This document shows, one piece after another, positions 15,122 through 23,910 of a DNA stretch of 59,461 nucleotides. The DNA is from Candidatus Stahliibacteriota bacterium. Its GTDB lineage: Bacteria; Hydrothermota; Tepidihabitantia; B3-TA06. Numbering within the stretch: position 1 is the stretch's first letter; each line of letters opens with the position of its first letter. The translations under genes and the position numbers were made by a program. The DNA is taken from positions 1 through 59,461 of the forward strand of contig SOJW01000051.1 of the NCBI GenBank assembly GCA_004375895.1, given 5' to 3'. The notes beneath the pieces were generated by a model. The model saw only the letters and a program-made list of their open reading frames with translations. It made no database searches and had not been told where the DNA came from.

Positions 15122-15132
15122 TTGAGTATAGT
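15105..15132 (+). promoter_or_regulatory. Promoter of the small lipoprotein gene
   Basis: TTGACT (15105-15110), 16-base spacer, TATAGT (15127-15132). CAGGAGGAGCGA and ATG follow at 15150. Confidence 0.75.
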
Positions 15133-15149
15133 TGATGCAGGAGGAGCGA

Positions 15150-15467
15150 ATGAGATTTCGTTGGAACTATCTACCTGTCTTCTTGGTTTTGTTTGCGTTG
15201 GTTTTTCTGGGGTGTGCGGCAGGAGATCCTACTCGTTGGAATACGGCGAATCCTGCCGGTTTCTGGACCGGGCTGTGGCATGGGATAATCTCAATCATCA
15301 CCTTTATCATCTCCCTGTTCTCCAAGAACGTTAAGATGTATGAGTGCTTCAACAACGGCGGCTGGTACGACTTCGGGTTCTTACTTGGCGTTATCCTCGT
15401 ATTGGGTGGAGGCGGTGGAGTCACAAGTAGCGCAAGTCGGCGTGGCCGTATCCGCCGAAGAGACTAG
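15150..15467 (+). CDS. Small membrane lipoprotein, conserved hypothetical
   Basis: 105 residues. A lipobox-like signal (ALVFLGC) is followed by an amphipathic stretch, one membrane segment (LWHGIISIITFIISLF), the motif YECFNNGGWYDFGFLLG and a Gly-rich helix with a basic tail (RRGRIRRRD). I recall this arrangement (WHG, then NNGGWY-x-FGFLLG) from a widespread family of small uncharacterised proteins in many bacteria, but know no function. Start ATG is set by AGGAGGAG 5 bases upstream. A methyltransferase gene follows 39 bases later and may share its promoter. Confidence 0.75.
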   Translation: MRFRWNYLPVFLVLFALVFLGCAAGDPTRWNTANPAGFWTGLWHGIISIITFIISLFSKNVKMYECFNNGGWYDFGFLLGVILVLGGGGGVTSSASRRGRIRRRD

Positions 15468-15506
15468 GGAAATCCTTTCGGATAGATACCATGAGAGGGA
15501 GAAGTA

Positions 15507-16139
15507 ATGGCTGAGTCCTATGCCCTGCGACGCGTGAGCGCTCTTTTACCTTTCCTGCGAGCAAACGCTGTGCGTAGGATTCTTCAAGTGGGTGGCGGGG
15601 AGGTCGTTTCTCTTCTGCTCAGCGAGGGATTTGAAGTCACGGTCCTCGACCCATCCCACGAATCACTTGCCGGAGTTAGGAAAGCACTTGAGGATAAAGG
15701 GCTTCGAGCCAGGTTGATCGAGGGGCCCCTTAACGGGTTGCCGGTTCCCAGAAAGCCTTTTGACTTTGTTCTTGCATTCAACACCCTCTACCACTCCAAT
15801 CGCGAAGGGCTGAAGCGTTCACTTGACTCACTTCTTGCCCTGCTCCGTGAGGAGGGTTTCTTTTACATAACCCTTATCTCCACGAGGCATGCCGACTACG
15901 GCAAGGGGAGGGAGGTTGAACCTGCTAGCCTCAGCCTGAATGGGCTGCTCACTCACTACTGTGATGCCGCCGATGTGGCGGCGCTCTTGCGGGATGTTAC
16001 GATAATTGATCTAAGGGATGAGGAACAAGCCAGCCCTGGGAGTTTTCACTGGCATGTTCTGGGATGCAGGAAGGGCCTTTCGCCGTCCGTCAACGAAGGG
16101 GAACAATCCCCACCACATCCTCTTTGCCTCGGTAAGTGA
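15507..16139 (+). CDS. Class I SAM-dependent methyltransferase
   Basis: 210 residues with a Methyltransf_11-like fold. Motif I is degenerate (ILQVGGGEVVSLLLSEG instead of LDxGxGxG); the acidic end of strand 2 is VTVLDPS, and motif IV is FDFVLAFNTLYHSN. ALLREEGFFYITLIS follows as in small-molecule methyltransferases. The last 40 residues are less conserved. Start ATG follows GAGGGAGAAG. The gene ends 8 bases from the convergent epimerase gene. Substrate unknown; proximity to sugar genes suggests, but does not show, a polysaccharide role. Confidence 0.8.
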   Translation: MAESYALRRVSALLPFLRANAVRRILQVGGGEVVSLLLSEGFEVTVLDPSHESLAGVRKALEDKGLRARLIEGPLNGLPVPRKPFDFVLAFNTLYHSNREGLKRSLDSLLALLREEGFFYITLISTRHADYGKGREVEPASLSLNGLLTHYCDAADVAALLRDVTIIDLRDEEQASPGSFHWHVLGCRKGLSPSVNEGEQSPPHPLCLGK

Positions 16140-16147
16140 GTCGGGGG

Positions 16148-17089
16148 CTAGACGTTCAGTTCCTTTTTGAACCAAAGCAGGGTGCGGTCAATTCCCTCCT
16201 CAAGCCCTACCTTGGGTTTGAATCCCAGCGAGGTCCCGGCGTGATGGGCATCAAGGCGCATCTCGAATACCTCACATGGAAGTTGGGGTCCGCGAACTGG
16301 TTTGAGTTCGTAAGGGATGCGTTCCTTGAGCATAGCGAAGATCCGGTTGATTGCGACGCCCTCACCGGTCCCCAGGTTGTAGATGAAGTCAACGGATGCG
16401 GCGCGCTTGGTTTTTCGCTCAGGGAGTCTTATCGCCGCAATTGCCGCGTCTATTACGTCGGAGAAGAAGACAAAGTCACGTTCCTGCCAACCATCGCCGT
16501 TGATGATAACCTGCTTTCCCTGCAGCATTTGGCCGATGAGAATAGAGATAATTCGGCCTTCGGGCCCTAAGCTTTGACGAGGGCCGTAGACGTTAGCTGT
16601 CCGCAGAATAGCATGATCAAGCCCGAAGTTAACCCAGTAGGAGTATAGGTAGTTTTCGACCGTTCGCTGGGTTACCCCCAGTGGAGAGACCGGATGAGTA
16701 GGGTGCTCCTCGTCACACGGTAGATACTGGGGGTTCCCGTAGACCGCTGTGGAAGAACCGTAGATCACCCGTTTCACCTGGTATTGCTTGCATAGCTCAA
16801 GAAGGATCAGAGCATAAATGATATGGTCTGCGTTTTGAAGGGGGCGTTCAAAGCTGTTTACCAGAGAGTGCTCGTAGGCGAAGTGGCAAACAACGTCCAC
16901 TCGCTCCTTCTCGAAGAGTTTTTGCAGGTTTTCCGAGCGATAATCGTGGCGATATACACGGGCTTTGGTGGTTATGAATCCTCGTCCTCCGGTCGGATCG
17001 AGAGCTACCACGTCCTCGTTCTCTGCCACCAGACGATCCACAAGGTGCGAACCCAGAAATTTATCCGCCCCGGTAACTAGAACCTTCAT
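16148..17089 (-). CDS. NAD-dependent epimerase/dehydratase-like protein with altered active site
   Basis: 313 residues, extended-SDR fold like UDP-glucose 4-epimerase. The start is the ATG at 17089, which has AAAGGAGG upstream. Family landmarks are VVCHFAYEHS, VKRVIYGSSTAVYG and ILRTANVYGPRQ. Two key motifs are changed: the nucleotide loop is TGADKFLGSHL rather than TGGAGFIGSHL, and the YxxxK site reads PLGVTQ, with Leu for the catalytic Tyr and Gln for the Lys. The Ser in GSSTAVYG is kept. It may be a non-catalytic or mechanistically different sugar-binding SDR. It has its own promoter, divergent from the membrane-protein and glycosyltransferase genes. Confidence 0.87.
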   Translation of the reverse strand: MKVLVTGADKFLGSHLVDRLVAENEDVVALDPTGGRGFITTKARVYRHDYRSENLQKLFEKERVDVVCHFAYEHSLVNSFERPLQNADHIIYALILLELCKQYQVKRVIYGSSTAVYGNPQYLPCDEEHPTHPVSPLGVTQRTVENYLYSYWVNFGLDHAILRTANVYGPRQSLGPEGRIISILIGQMLQGKQVIINGDGWQERDFVFFSDVIDAAIAAIRLPERKTKRAASVDFIYNLGTGEGVAINRIFAMLKERIPYELKPVRGPQLPCEVFEMRLDAHHAGTSLGFKPKVGLEEGIDRTLLWFKKELNV

Positions 17090-17125
17090 TGGCCTCCTTT
17101 CGTCTCCTCCCAACAGTCTGAGTCT

Positions 17126-17153
17126 ATTCTATTGATACAACATTATTTGTCAA
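17126..17153 (-). promoter_or_regulatory. Promoter of the SDR gene
   Basis: TTGACA (17153-17148), 16-base spacer, TAGAAT (17131-17126). It is back to back with the plus-strand promoter at 17163. Confidence 0.7.
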
Positions 17154-17162
17154 GATTTTTAC

Positions 17163-17190
17163 TTGACAGTTCAGCAGAAAGTGGTATCTT
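17163..17190 (+). promoter_or_regulatory. Leaderless-type promoter of the small membrane protein gene
   Basis: TTGACA (17163-17168), 16-base spacer, TATCTT (17185-17190), 5 bases, ATG at 17196. The TTG of the -35 box is in frame with the gene and would mislead a start predictor. Confidence 0.7.
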
Positions 17191-17195
17191 TGAGA

Positions 17196-17609
17196 ATGTC
17201 TGGTATCACTCCTCTAATCGAGGCCAGTCTTGGGCCTTGGCTTGCGATAACAGTTGGAGCTCTCTGGCTCGTTTTCCTGATCCTTCTCGCTGTCCACGTC
17301 GTGAAACGCCGCAGCGGTTATTATCGACGGTATTCAGACAAAAAACCGCCGTCTCGAGCGATTCTTTGGGCTATAGACGGCTTGCTGTTTCTGCTCGTCT
17401 GCTTGCTTGGTTTTCTTGCAGTGCGGTTCTTTTCCACCACCTTGCTCTCCTGGTACTTCAGGATCGGTGTTCTTTCCGGGGTTTTCGCCGTTATCGTCAT
17501 CCTTATCATCCTCAGGCAAGACCTTGCCCTTCGTATCGCCGCAGAAAAGGGACATAACTCAACTGGCAAAAAGGATAACTCACGCCTCAAAAAGGCATTG
17601 AAGAGATGA
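17196..17609 (+). CDS. Small integral membrane protein, unknown
   Basis: 137 residues with three hydrophobic segments: about 12-34 (LGPWLAITVGALWLVFLILLA shortened), 55-75 (AIDGLLFLLVCLLGFLAV) and 83-103 (FRIGVLSGVFAVIVILIIL). The loops and tail are basic, ending KKDNSRLKKALKR. I know no family. The ATG at 17196 is preferred to the in-frame TTG at 17163 because that TTG is part of the -35 box; the message would be leaderless. The glycosyltransferase gene follows with its own promoter, so a shared role in export or anchoring of polysaccharide is only suggested by position. Confidence 0.7.
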   Translation: MSGITPLIEASLGPWLAITVGALWLVFLILLAVHVVKRRSGYYRRYSDKKPPSRAILWAIDGLLFLLVCLLGFLAVRFFSTTLLSWYFRIGVLSGVFAVIVILIILRQDLALRIAAEKGHNSTGKKDNSRLKKALKR

Positions 17610-17625
17610 GACGCGCTGGACTTCC

Positions 17626-17654
17626 TTGACAAGTTGCCTGAGGACTGATAAACT
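17626..17654 (+). promoter_or_regulatory. Leaderless-type promoter of the glycosyltransferase gene
   Basis: TTGACA (17626-17631), 17-base spacer, TAAACT (17649-17654), 7 bases, ATG at 17662. Again the -35 TTG is in frame with the gene. Confidence 0.65.
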
Positions 17655-17661
17655 AACAAAC

Positions 17662-18969
17662 ATGATAGCACGGATTCCATTTAACCGAAGGTTGATCCTT
17701 TTCATCTTTGTGGCCGCCCTTGCAGGTCTGCAGATGTTTATTAAGTTAGGGCCGTGGTTTTTTGTAGGAACCGGGCTTTTCTTCATTCTACTTATAGGCT
17801 ACTCGGCTTTGATGATAGGCAAGGGTGCCGAACGCAAGCCGCCTGAGGCAACCTATCGTCCCTTTGTTTCGGTGCTTATCCCGGCTCATAACGAGGAGGA
17901 GGTCATTACCGAGAGCATCAAGCAGGCGTTCAAGCTTCGCTATCATGAGAAGGGGGCACGGAACTACGAGGTTTGGGTGATCGACGATCGTTCTACTGAC
18001 AATACCCCGCAAGTCATAGAGGGCTTAAAGAAACGTTACCCTAAGCTGGAGGTTCTTTCACGCAAGCGTGACGCTTTTGCGGGCAAGGCTGCGGCCTTGA
18101 ATGAATGCCTTCCCTTCACAAAGGGCGAGGTTTTGCTCGTTCTTGATGCGGACGCCCACTTTCCACCTGATCTCATCACCCGCGCTGTGGGTTACCTGGC
18201 TCCAAAACAGATAGGTGGGGTACAGGTGGCAAAGCGGATAGCCAATCCTGAGACCAACCTTTTGTGCCAGCTGCAGGCGGATGAGTACAAGATCGATATA
18301 AGCATTCAGCTTGGGCGCGACTCGGTGGGCGGGGCTGTGGAGTTCAAGGGCAACGGCTCGTTTATAAAACGCTCGGCACTCCAGGCTGTGGGCGGTTGGA
18401 GTGACCATACCCTTACCGAGGATCTTGATCTTTCAACCAAGATGCTTCTTGGGGGATACAGGATACGCTTTGTTCCCGAGACGGCCGTATGGGAGCAGGC
18501 CGCACCGGATTTCAAGAGCTTTTCCAGGCAGCGGCTGCGCTGGTTTGAAGGCAGCATGCTGCGGTATCTTGTGTATCTGCCTCGGCTGCTGAAAGGGCCG
18601 CTTCATCCGCGTCAGCGCTTTGATATGGTGATGTTCTTAACCGAGTTCGCCCTGCCCATATACGTGCTGTTCGATCTCCTGACCCAGGTGGTCTGGATAT
18701 TTACACTTGGATACCTGCGGTTGGGGAGTCTTGCCATCGTGATAGGAGCGGCTTCCATATTCATTCTAATCAAGTTGATATCGGCGTATGTGCGTGAGGG
18801 ACGGTACTCTATCTGGCAGATAATCGGTCGCACCTGCATCACGATGCTCTACATGTTTCACTGGTTCCCGCTGGTGATAGCCGCGACCTTCAACCTTATC
18901 TGCGGTCTTGAGACCCGTGGCTGGAAGAAGGTAAAACGCATAAAGGGTGAGGAGATAGCTAAGACCTGA
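17662..18969 (+). CDS. Processive family-2 glycosyltransferase (cellulose synthase/PgaC-like)
   Basis: 435 residues. Two membrane helices at the N-terminus (about 10-55), a GT2 catalytic domain, and three to four helices at the C-terminus (from about 320). All processive-enzyme motifs are present: VSVLIPAHNEEE (about 69), VIDDRSTDN, DAD (about 162-164), TEDLD (about 252) and RQRLRW (about 289). This is the D,D,D,(Q/R)xxRW set of beta-glycan synthases such as PgaC/IcaA and BcsA. The product polysaccharide is not predictable. The ATG at 17662 is chosen over the TTG at 17626, which is the -35 box. No PilZ domain or PgaB-like deacetylase is seen nearby. Confidence 0.9.
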   Translation: MIARIPFNRRLILFIFVAALAGLQMFIKLGPWFFVGTGLFFILLIGYSALMIGKGAERKPPEATYRPFVSVLIPAHNEEEVITESIKQAFKLRYHEKGARNYEVWVIDDRSTDNTPQVIEGLKKRYPKLEVLSRKRDAFAGKAAALNECLPFTKGEVLLVLDADAHFPPDLITRAVGYLAPKQIGGVQVAKRIANPETNLLCQLQADEYKIDISIQLGRDSVGGAVEFKGNGSFIKRSALQAVGGWSDHTLTEDLDLSTKMLLGGYRIRFVPETAVWEQAAPDFKSFSRQRLRWFEGSMLRYLVYLPRLLKGPLHPRQRFDMVMFLTEFALPIYVLFDLLTQVVWIFTLGYLRLGSLAIVIGAASIFILIKLISAYVREGRYSIWQIIGRTCITMLYMFHWFPLVIAATFNLICGLETRGWKKVKRIKGEEIAKT

Positions 18970-19227
18970 CGATTCTTCACAATAACAACACTCTCCATAG
19001 GCGGCACACTAGGTTCTAAAGAAGACCAACTGGTGGAGCTAAGCGTCTTCGACGCTACAGGTCGAGAAGTTAAAACGCTGGTTTCAAGCCACCACACTCC
19101 TGGTCACTACGAAGTTATCTGGAACGGTCGGGATAACAAAGGCTTACAATGCTCGTCAGACGTCTACTTCGTACGGATGCGCTCCGAAGAATTCAATGCC
19201 AACGCACGGCTGGTCTTGATACGCTAA
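18970..19227 (+). pseudogene. Orphan C-terminal sorting (FlgD-like) domain
   Basis: The open frame after the glycosyltransferase stop encodes a complete C-terminal domain of the secreted-protein type: LVELSVFDATGREVKTLVSS, then GHYEVIWNGRDNKG, SSDVYFVRM and the end ARLVLIR. No signal peptide or body precedes it; the first usable start is a GTG at 19033. It looks like the 3' end of a lost secreted protein. Complete relatives are at 31466, 35074 and the window end. Confidence 0.7.
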
Positions 19228-19239
19228 GAGGGGCTCTGA

Positions 19240-20517
19240 TCAGAAGCTAAAGTGGCGTTCTCCCAGGAATACGTGCTCGACCTTGCCCTTGAGCTTTTTA
19301 CCGAACCACGGGGAGTTCCAAGAGAGTGAGCGGTTCGTTTCCGCATCGAACGTCCAGCGCGCGGCAGGATCAAAGACCACCAGATTCGCCGGGCTGCCCA
19401 CATTTAATTCCACACTCTCGCCTATAACCGACGCAGGCCCTGTGGTAAGAAGCCGCAAGAGGAGTTCGGGTTTGATGACCTCTGGCTCAACCAACCCTTC
19501 CCAGAGTACCGATAGGGCGGTCTGCAAACCAATCATCCCTGCGGGTGCAAGGTCAAGTTCTTGCTCCTTCTCTTCTATCGCGTGAGGGGCGTGATCGGTG
19601 GCTATGGCCTGGATGGTTCCGTCCTTGAGAGCCTCAAGGAGTGCCTTCCTGTCCTCCTCCGTCCTCAAGGGCGGGTAGACCTTGTAGTTGGCATCGAAGC
19701 TTAAAAGCGCCTCGTCCGTGAGGAGCAGGTGGTGAGGTGTGGCTTCTGCCGTAACCTTTATCCCCTTGACTCGTGCCTGGCGCACCAGCTCCACTCCGCG
19801 AGTGGTGGTGATATGTGCTACGTGCAGGTGGGAGCCGGTGCAGAAGGCAAGCGCTATGTCGCGCTGGATCGCGGCTTCTTCCGCCACCGCAGGTCTCACC
19901 TTAAGTCCAAGCTTTGCCGAGACCGCGCTTTCGTTCATTATCCCCTCTTCGCACAGGCTCGGTTCCTCCGCGTGGGTAATAACCACGAGGCCAAGCATCC
20001 CTGCATACTCAAGCGCGCAGCGCATTACTTCAGCAGAATAAATCCAGTCGCCGTCGTCTGTTACCGCCACGGCGCCCGCTTCCTTAAGGAGCGCGTATTC
20101 GGCAATCTCCTCACCGGCACGGCCCTTGGTTGCGGCGCCGACGGGTAGTATGCGCGCAAGACCGAGCTCATCCGAGCGCTTGCTGATAAAAGCCGCCTGC
20201 TCCCTTGTATCCATGGGAGGCTGGGTGTTCGGCATCGCGCATATTGTGGTGAATCCTCCGGCAAGCGCGGCCCAGGCTCCGGACTCTAAGGTCTCGGTAT
20301 CCTCACGTCCCGGCTCGCGCAGATGGGCATGCAGGTCTATCAAACCCGGGGATAGGAGTTTATCCTGCGCCTCGATTATCCGGGTGTTCGCCTCGGCAGG
20401 GAGCGTCTCTGCAATCCTTTTGATGCGGCCCTCCGCGATCTCAACATCCGCCCTTCGCAGGGCCTCCTCTTCAGGGAAGAAGACGTATCCGCCGCGTATG
20501 AGAAATCTAGTGCTCAA
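19240..20517 (-). CDS. pyrC: Dihydroorotase
   Basis: 425 residues, class I dihydroorotase (amidohydrolase fold). It closes carbamoyl-aspartate to dihydroorotate in pyrimidine synthesis. Zinc ligands are visible: DLHAHLREPG (HxH), TDDGD, VITHAEEPS, HVAHITT and the catalytic Asp in ATDHAPH. I chose the TTG at 20517: GGAGG lies 5 bases upstream and the product then starts with STRFLIRGGYVF; the longer ATG start would add 16 residues within pyrB. The gene overlaps the pyrB stop by 11 bases and is the last gene of the operon. Confidence 0.95.
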   Translation of the reverse strand: MSTRFLIRGGYVFFPEEEALRRADVEIAEGRIKRIAETLPAEANTRIIEAQDKLLSPGLIDLHAHLREPGREDTETLESGAWAALAGGFTTICAMPNTQPPMDTREQAAFISKRSDELGLARILPVGAATKGRAGEEIAEYALLKEAGAVAVTDDGDWIYSAEVMRCALEYAGMLGLVVITHAEEPSLCEEGIMNESAVSAKLGLKVRPAVAEEAAIQRDIALAFCTGSHLHVAHITTTRGVELVRQARVKGIKVTAEATPHHLLLTDEALLSFDANYKVYPPLRTEEDRKALLEALKDGTIQAIATDHAPHAIEEKEQELDLAPAGMIGLQTALSVLWEGLVEPEVIKPELLLRLLTTGPASVIGESVELNVGSPANLVVFDPAARWTFDAETNRSLSWNSPWFGKKLKGKVEHVFLGERHFSF

Positions 20518-21442
20518 GCTCACCTCCTGCAAGTATGTAAAGGACCGCCATGCGTACCGCCACACCGGCGCGCACCTGAGCCAACACCACAGAGTTCGGA
20601 CCGTCGGCTACAGCCGGTTCTATCTCTACCCCTCTGTTAATCGGTCCCGGATGCATAGCCACCACATCGGGTTTCGCCTTCTTCATGCGCTCTGCGGTCA
20701 GGCAGTAGAGCTTGCGGTACTCCCTTATCGAAGGAAACAGCCCCTTGCTCTGGCGCTCAAGCTGTAAACGGAGCATCATTATCATGTCCGCATCCACAAG
20801 AGCCTTGTCGAAATCGGTCTCGGTCTCTACGTAAGGGAAGGCCTTCTTAAAATGAGGTGGTATAAGGGTCGCTGGCCCACACACCGTGATCTTGGCACCC
20901 AGTGTGGAGAAGCCGTAGATTGCTGAGTGTGCCACCCGGCTGTGAGTAATATCGCCTACGATTACCAGATGTCTGCCCTCGAAACTCCCCAACCTTTTGC
21001 GGACAGCGAAGAGATCCAGAAGCCCCTGGGTGGGATGCTCGTGCGCACCGTCACCTGCGTTTATCACGAAGGCCTCGATCCTTTGGGCGATGAAGCGGGC
21101 AGCACCGGGACAGGAGTGACGTATCACCACCCCGTCTACCCGCATCGACTCGATGGTGCGAACCGTATCCAGAAGGGTCTCGCCCTTACTCACGCTCGAT
21201 GAGGCCTTACTGAACCCGACCACGTCGGCGGAGAGCCTCTTTGCTGCCATGGCGAACGAGGTGGCGGTTCGGGTTGAGGCCTCGTAGAACATATTCAGGA
21301 TGGTCTTTCCGCGCAGGGCCGGCACCAGAGGAATGGGTCTGTCCAGCACCTCGTGGAATCGCTCTGCGGTGTCGAGTATGAAGGTTATCTCTTCCCTGGA
21401 TAATCCCTCAAGACCCAACAGGTTCTTGTGAGTCCAGGTCAC
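20507..21442 (-). CDS. pyrB: Aspartate carbamoyltransferase catalytic chain
   Basis: 311 residues, standard length. It makes carbamoyl-aspartate from carbamoyl phosphate and aspartate. Motifs: FYEASTRTATSFAMA (carbamoyl-phosphate loop), HPTQGLLDL, VGDITHSRVAHS and MHPGPINRGVEI. It begins 2 bases after the pyrR stop and overlaps pyrC. No pyrI regulatory subunit is nearby, as is usual when PyrR controls the operon. Confidence 0.96.
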   Translation of the reverse strand: MTWTHKNLLGLEGLSREEITFILDTAERFHEVLDRPIPLVPALRGKTILNMFYEASTRTATSFAMAAKRLSADVVGFSKASSSVSKGETLLDTVRTIESMRVDGVVIRHSCPGAARFIAQRIEAFVINAGDGAHEHPTQGLLDLFAVRKRLGSFEGRHLVIVGDITHSRVAHSAIYGFSTLGAKITVCGPATLIPPHFKKAFPYVETETDFDKALVDADMIMMLRLQLERQSKGLFPSIREYRKLYCLTAERMKKAKPDVVAMHPGPINRGVEIEPAVADGPNSVVLAQVRAGVAVRMAVLYILAGGELEH

Positions 21443-21444
21443 TT

Positions 21445-21993
21445 CTATCCCTCCTCTGGTTCTTTTTTCTTAATAAATATGCCCTCTCGTCCATCGGTTT
21501 CTTTAAGGAATACGTCTACGATCTCATTCGTTGAAGCGGGTATCTTGCGGCCGATGAAATCCCCTCCTATTGGTAGCTCCCGGTGGATGCGATCGACCAA
21601 TACAGCCAGCTGAATCATCTTCGGTCTGCCGAAGTCGAGTATCTCTGTAAGTGCCGCTCGCACCGTGCGCCCGGTGTAGAGCACGTCGTCTACGAGCACG
21701 ATAATCTTGCCCGTCACATCGAAAGGTATTGATGTCGCCTGGACTATGGGCATCTCAGCTGCAAGCTGAAGATCGTCCCGGTAAAGGGTTATATCTATTG
21801 CTCCCACAGGAACATCGCGTCCCTCCAGGTGCTTAAGTTCGGCGGCCAGGCGTCGAGCCAGCGCGTCTCCTCGCCGAACGATACCCACAAGCGCAAGATT
21901 CTCGACCCCTTTGTTGCGTTCGATTATCTGAGTAGCGATGCGGATGATCATCCGGTTTATTTCGACCGCGTCGGCTACACAGCGCTCAGGCAT
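21445..21993 (-). CDS. pyrR: Pyrimidine operon regulator PyrR / uracil phosphoribosyltransferase
   Basis: 182 residues, typical. The PRPP-binding loop is [17 protein letters not shown]. The N-terminal [23 protein letters not shown] and the C-terminal [19 protein letters not shown] match PyrR. In Gram-positives PyrR binds a leader RNA of the pyr operon to promote termination when UMP is high, and often has UPRT activity. Here pyrR is followed directly by pyrB-pyrC, but it is preceded by three other genes in the same operon and no anti-terminator hairpin is obvious upstream, so the control point is unclear. Start ATG overlaps the previous gene by 8 bases. Confidence 0.95.
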   Translation of the reverse strand: MPERCVADAVEINRMIIRIATQIIERNKGVENLALVGIVRRGDALARRLAAELKHLEGRDVPVGAIDITLYRDDLQLAAEMPIVQATSIPFDVTGKIIVLVDDVLYTGRTVRAALTEILDFGRPKMIQLAVLVDRIHRELPIGGDFIGRKIPASTNEIVDVFLKETDGREGIFIKKKEPEEG

Positions 21994-22216
21994 GATCTTT
22001 TTCTTTGGGTTTTACTCGCAGGAGCAGAGCCAGCGGCACCACTACACAGTAGCCTGCAACGAGAAGGATTGGGGCAAGGGTGATGGAGCCGCGCGAAAGG
22101 CTGTAGAACCCTAATGCTATCAGGATAATCGCTGCGGCCAGCAGTAACCAGTTAATAAGCTGAAAGCGGGGCGTCTGGGGCGCGGCCACTATCTCCTTCC
22201 TTCTCTTTTTTTTCAT
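21986..22216 (-). CDS. Two-helix membrane protein, DUF3098-like
   Basis: 76 residues with two hydrophobic segments (about 21-42 and 48-68) after a basic N-terminus (KKKRRKEIV). The pattern [23 protein letters not shown] resembles the DUF3098 family. ATG overlaps the stop of the upstream gene by 4 bases (ATGA) and its own stop overlaps pyrR. Function unknown; the position between envelope and pyr genes may be incidental. Confidence 0.72.
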   Translation of the reverse strand: MKKKRRKEIVAAPQTPRFQLINWLLLAAAIILIALGFYSLSRGSITLAPILLVAGYCVVVPLALLLRVKPKEKDHA

Positions 22217-23910
22217 TTAATCTCCTTCACTTCGTTGGCGTGAATTGTGTAGATACGCACCGAGGGCTCGCTGGGATTGGTAAGGAACAGGAGGCGTCCC
22301 AGTACCCCCCGGCGGTTCTCAAGTCCTCGGAGCGCCTGGCACAGGGAGAGATCCTTACCCTGACTGAGGGCCTCGTATAGGAAGTTGTAGGCATCGTATC
22401 CAAGGGTTACGGCCCAGTCAGGCTCTTTGTTGTAGCGTCTGGTGTAGTGAGCAAAGAACGTCTCGAACGGTATAGGATTTGCAAGATGCCCTCCAGATGC
22501 GGCAAACCACGCCCCCTCAAAGGGTGCCCCGCCGCGGCGAAGAATCTCCATATCCGCAAAGTCATCCAGTCCCAGGATGCGTACCTTCATTCTATAGTAT
22601 ACCACCTGTGGAACTACCGAAAGCAGCTGTTGACGGTCGAAGGGCAAGAAAAGAGCCTGGGCGCCCTGGTGACGGACATTGAGAAAAGTCTGCCTCATTT
22701 CTACCACGGTGTCGCTCAGGGGGAGAGAGTAGATAACCTCGCCACCCTCGGATCGCACCGTGGTTGCGAACGCATCGGCAAGCGTCTTAGCCTGCTTAGT
22801 ATTGGGGTGAAGGATTCCGAATTTCTTTGTGCCGCGCCGCGCCGCGTATCGGGCGATCTCCCGGGTCTCGGACTCGGCGTAGGAGTTCAGCTGGAAAAGG
22901 CACTCGTAAAGCGAAAGCAGACCTGGGTCGGTTGAGGTAGGCGAGATCATAACGACACCGGCTTTGGCTGCGATCTTTGCAACAGAGTTTACTTCTGCCG
23001 AGGTCAGTGGCCCTATGATGATCTTTGCTTGCTTGCGGATCAGAGCCTCTGCCCCCCTGGCGGCCTGGGTTGGATCGGAGCGAGTATCGTATATCTCCAG
23101 ATGAATCGTGCTGCCTCCCTTAAGGCTGTGTGCAAGTTCAATTCCCTCTCTTACCGACTGAGCGTATGCCGAGAAGTCTCCTGAGAGCGGCAAGAGTACC
23201 CCGCAGACAAGTTCGCCCTTGAGCGCTGCCGCTGAAATCTCTCGTCCTCCTATCCTGTCAATATAAGGGCTTCGCGGGAAGCGCGCTCGAAGCTCGGCAA
23301 AGTAGCGCTCGGCAGCCGCAAAGTTCTCTACGTCATAGGCGCGCATTCCCAATCGGAAAAGGAACCACTCCGCTACGTCCGTGTCTTTATAGTTAGCATA
23401 AAGGTCGGTAAGCACGTTGAAGTCCTGCTCACGCCCCAACAGGTTCTTGGCCTGTAATTCTGCCTTCTTTCGCTCACCAGGGCTCTCAGAATAAAGGTAG
23501 GTCTCGAAGTATGCTACAAGTGCGGGCACATAAAGCTCGAGGTGTTCATAGCCCTGCGCCAGAACGATCTGAACCTTAGGAATCAGCGGCGAGGCTGGGA
23601 ACTCCGCCTCAAGCTGCTGGGCCGCACCCACAGTGTGCTCCCAGTCCTTTTTCTTGGCAAAGGCGAGCGAGGCAAGGTAGTATGCGTCATCTACAAGCTC
23701 GGAGCGTGGATAACCCTTTATGACCGCGGTGAACGAAGATATCGCCTTCTCGTAGTCCGCTTTCTTGTAGAACGCCTCACCTGTCTGGAACACTGCCAGG
23801 GCCTCGGCCTCGTATTTGTCCCTGTTTACAAAAAGCCACACGCATCCTGTGGCCGAGAGAAGAACCCCGGCGGCCAACAACAGCCCTAAGGCCTTTCTTA
23901 CGTAACTCAT
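22213..23910 (-). CDS. TPR plus periplasmic-binding lipoprotein (LpoA/LivJ-like)
   Basis: 565 residues. A lipoprotein signal (LLSATGC) is followed by TPR-like repeats (about 38-215: AEALAVFQTGEAFYKKADYEKAIS and similar) and a type-I periplasmic-binding domain (about 230-560: VCGVLLPLSGDFSAYAQSVREG, IIIGPLTSAEVNSVAKIA, GYDAYNFLYEAL). This domain order is that of LpoA, the outer-membrane activator of penicillin-binding protein 1A, and of related YraM proteins. A role in controlling peptidoglycan synthesis is likely by analogy; solute uptake is less likely, as no transporter genes are near. ATG overlaps the carbonic-anhydrase-like stop by 4 bases. Confidence 0.82.
   Translation of the reverse strand: MSYVRKALGLLLAAGVLLSATGCVWLFVNRDKYEAEALAVFQTGEAFYKKADYEKAISSFTAVIKGYPRSELVDDAYYLASLAFAKKKDWEHTVGAAQQLEAEFPASPLIPKVQIVLAQGYEHLELYVPALVAYFETYLYSESPGERKKAELQAKNLLGREQDFNVLTDLYANYKDTDVAEWFLFRLGMRAYDVENFAAAERYFAELRARFPRSPYIDRIGGREISAAALKGELVCGVLLPLSGDFSAYAQSVREGIELAHSLKGGSTIHLEIYDTRSDPTQAARGAEALIRKQAKIIIGPLTSAEVNSVAKIAAKAGVVMISPTSTDPGLLSLYECLFQLNSYAESETREIARYAARRGTKKFGILHPNTKQAKTLADAFATTVRSEGGEVIYSLPLSDTVVEMRQTFLNVRHQGAQALFLPFDRQQLLSVVPQVVYYRMKVRILGLDDFADMEILRRGGAPFEGAWFAASGGHLANPIPFETFFAHYTRRYNKEPDWAVTLGYDAYNFLYEALSQGKDLSLCQALRGLENRRGVLGRLLFLTNPSEPSVRIYTIHANEVKEIK

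Noticed and set aside
17163-17195. TTG at 17163 as start of the membrane-protein gene
   Set aside because: It is the TTG of a TTGACA -35 box with a well-spaced -10; the ATG at 17196 is the proper start. The same applies to TTG 17626 for the glycosyltransferase.
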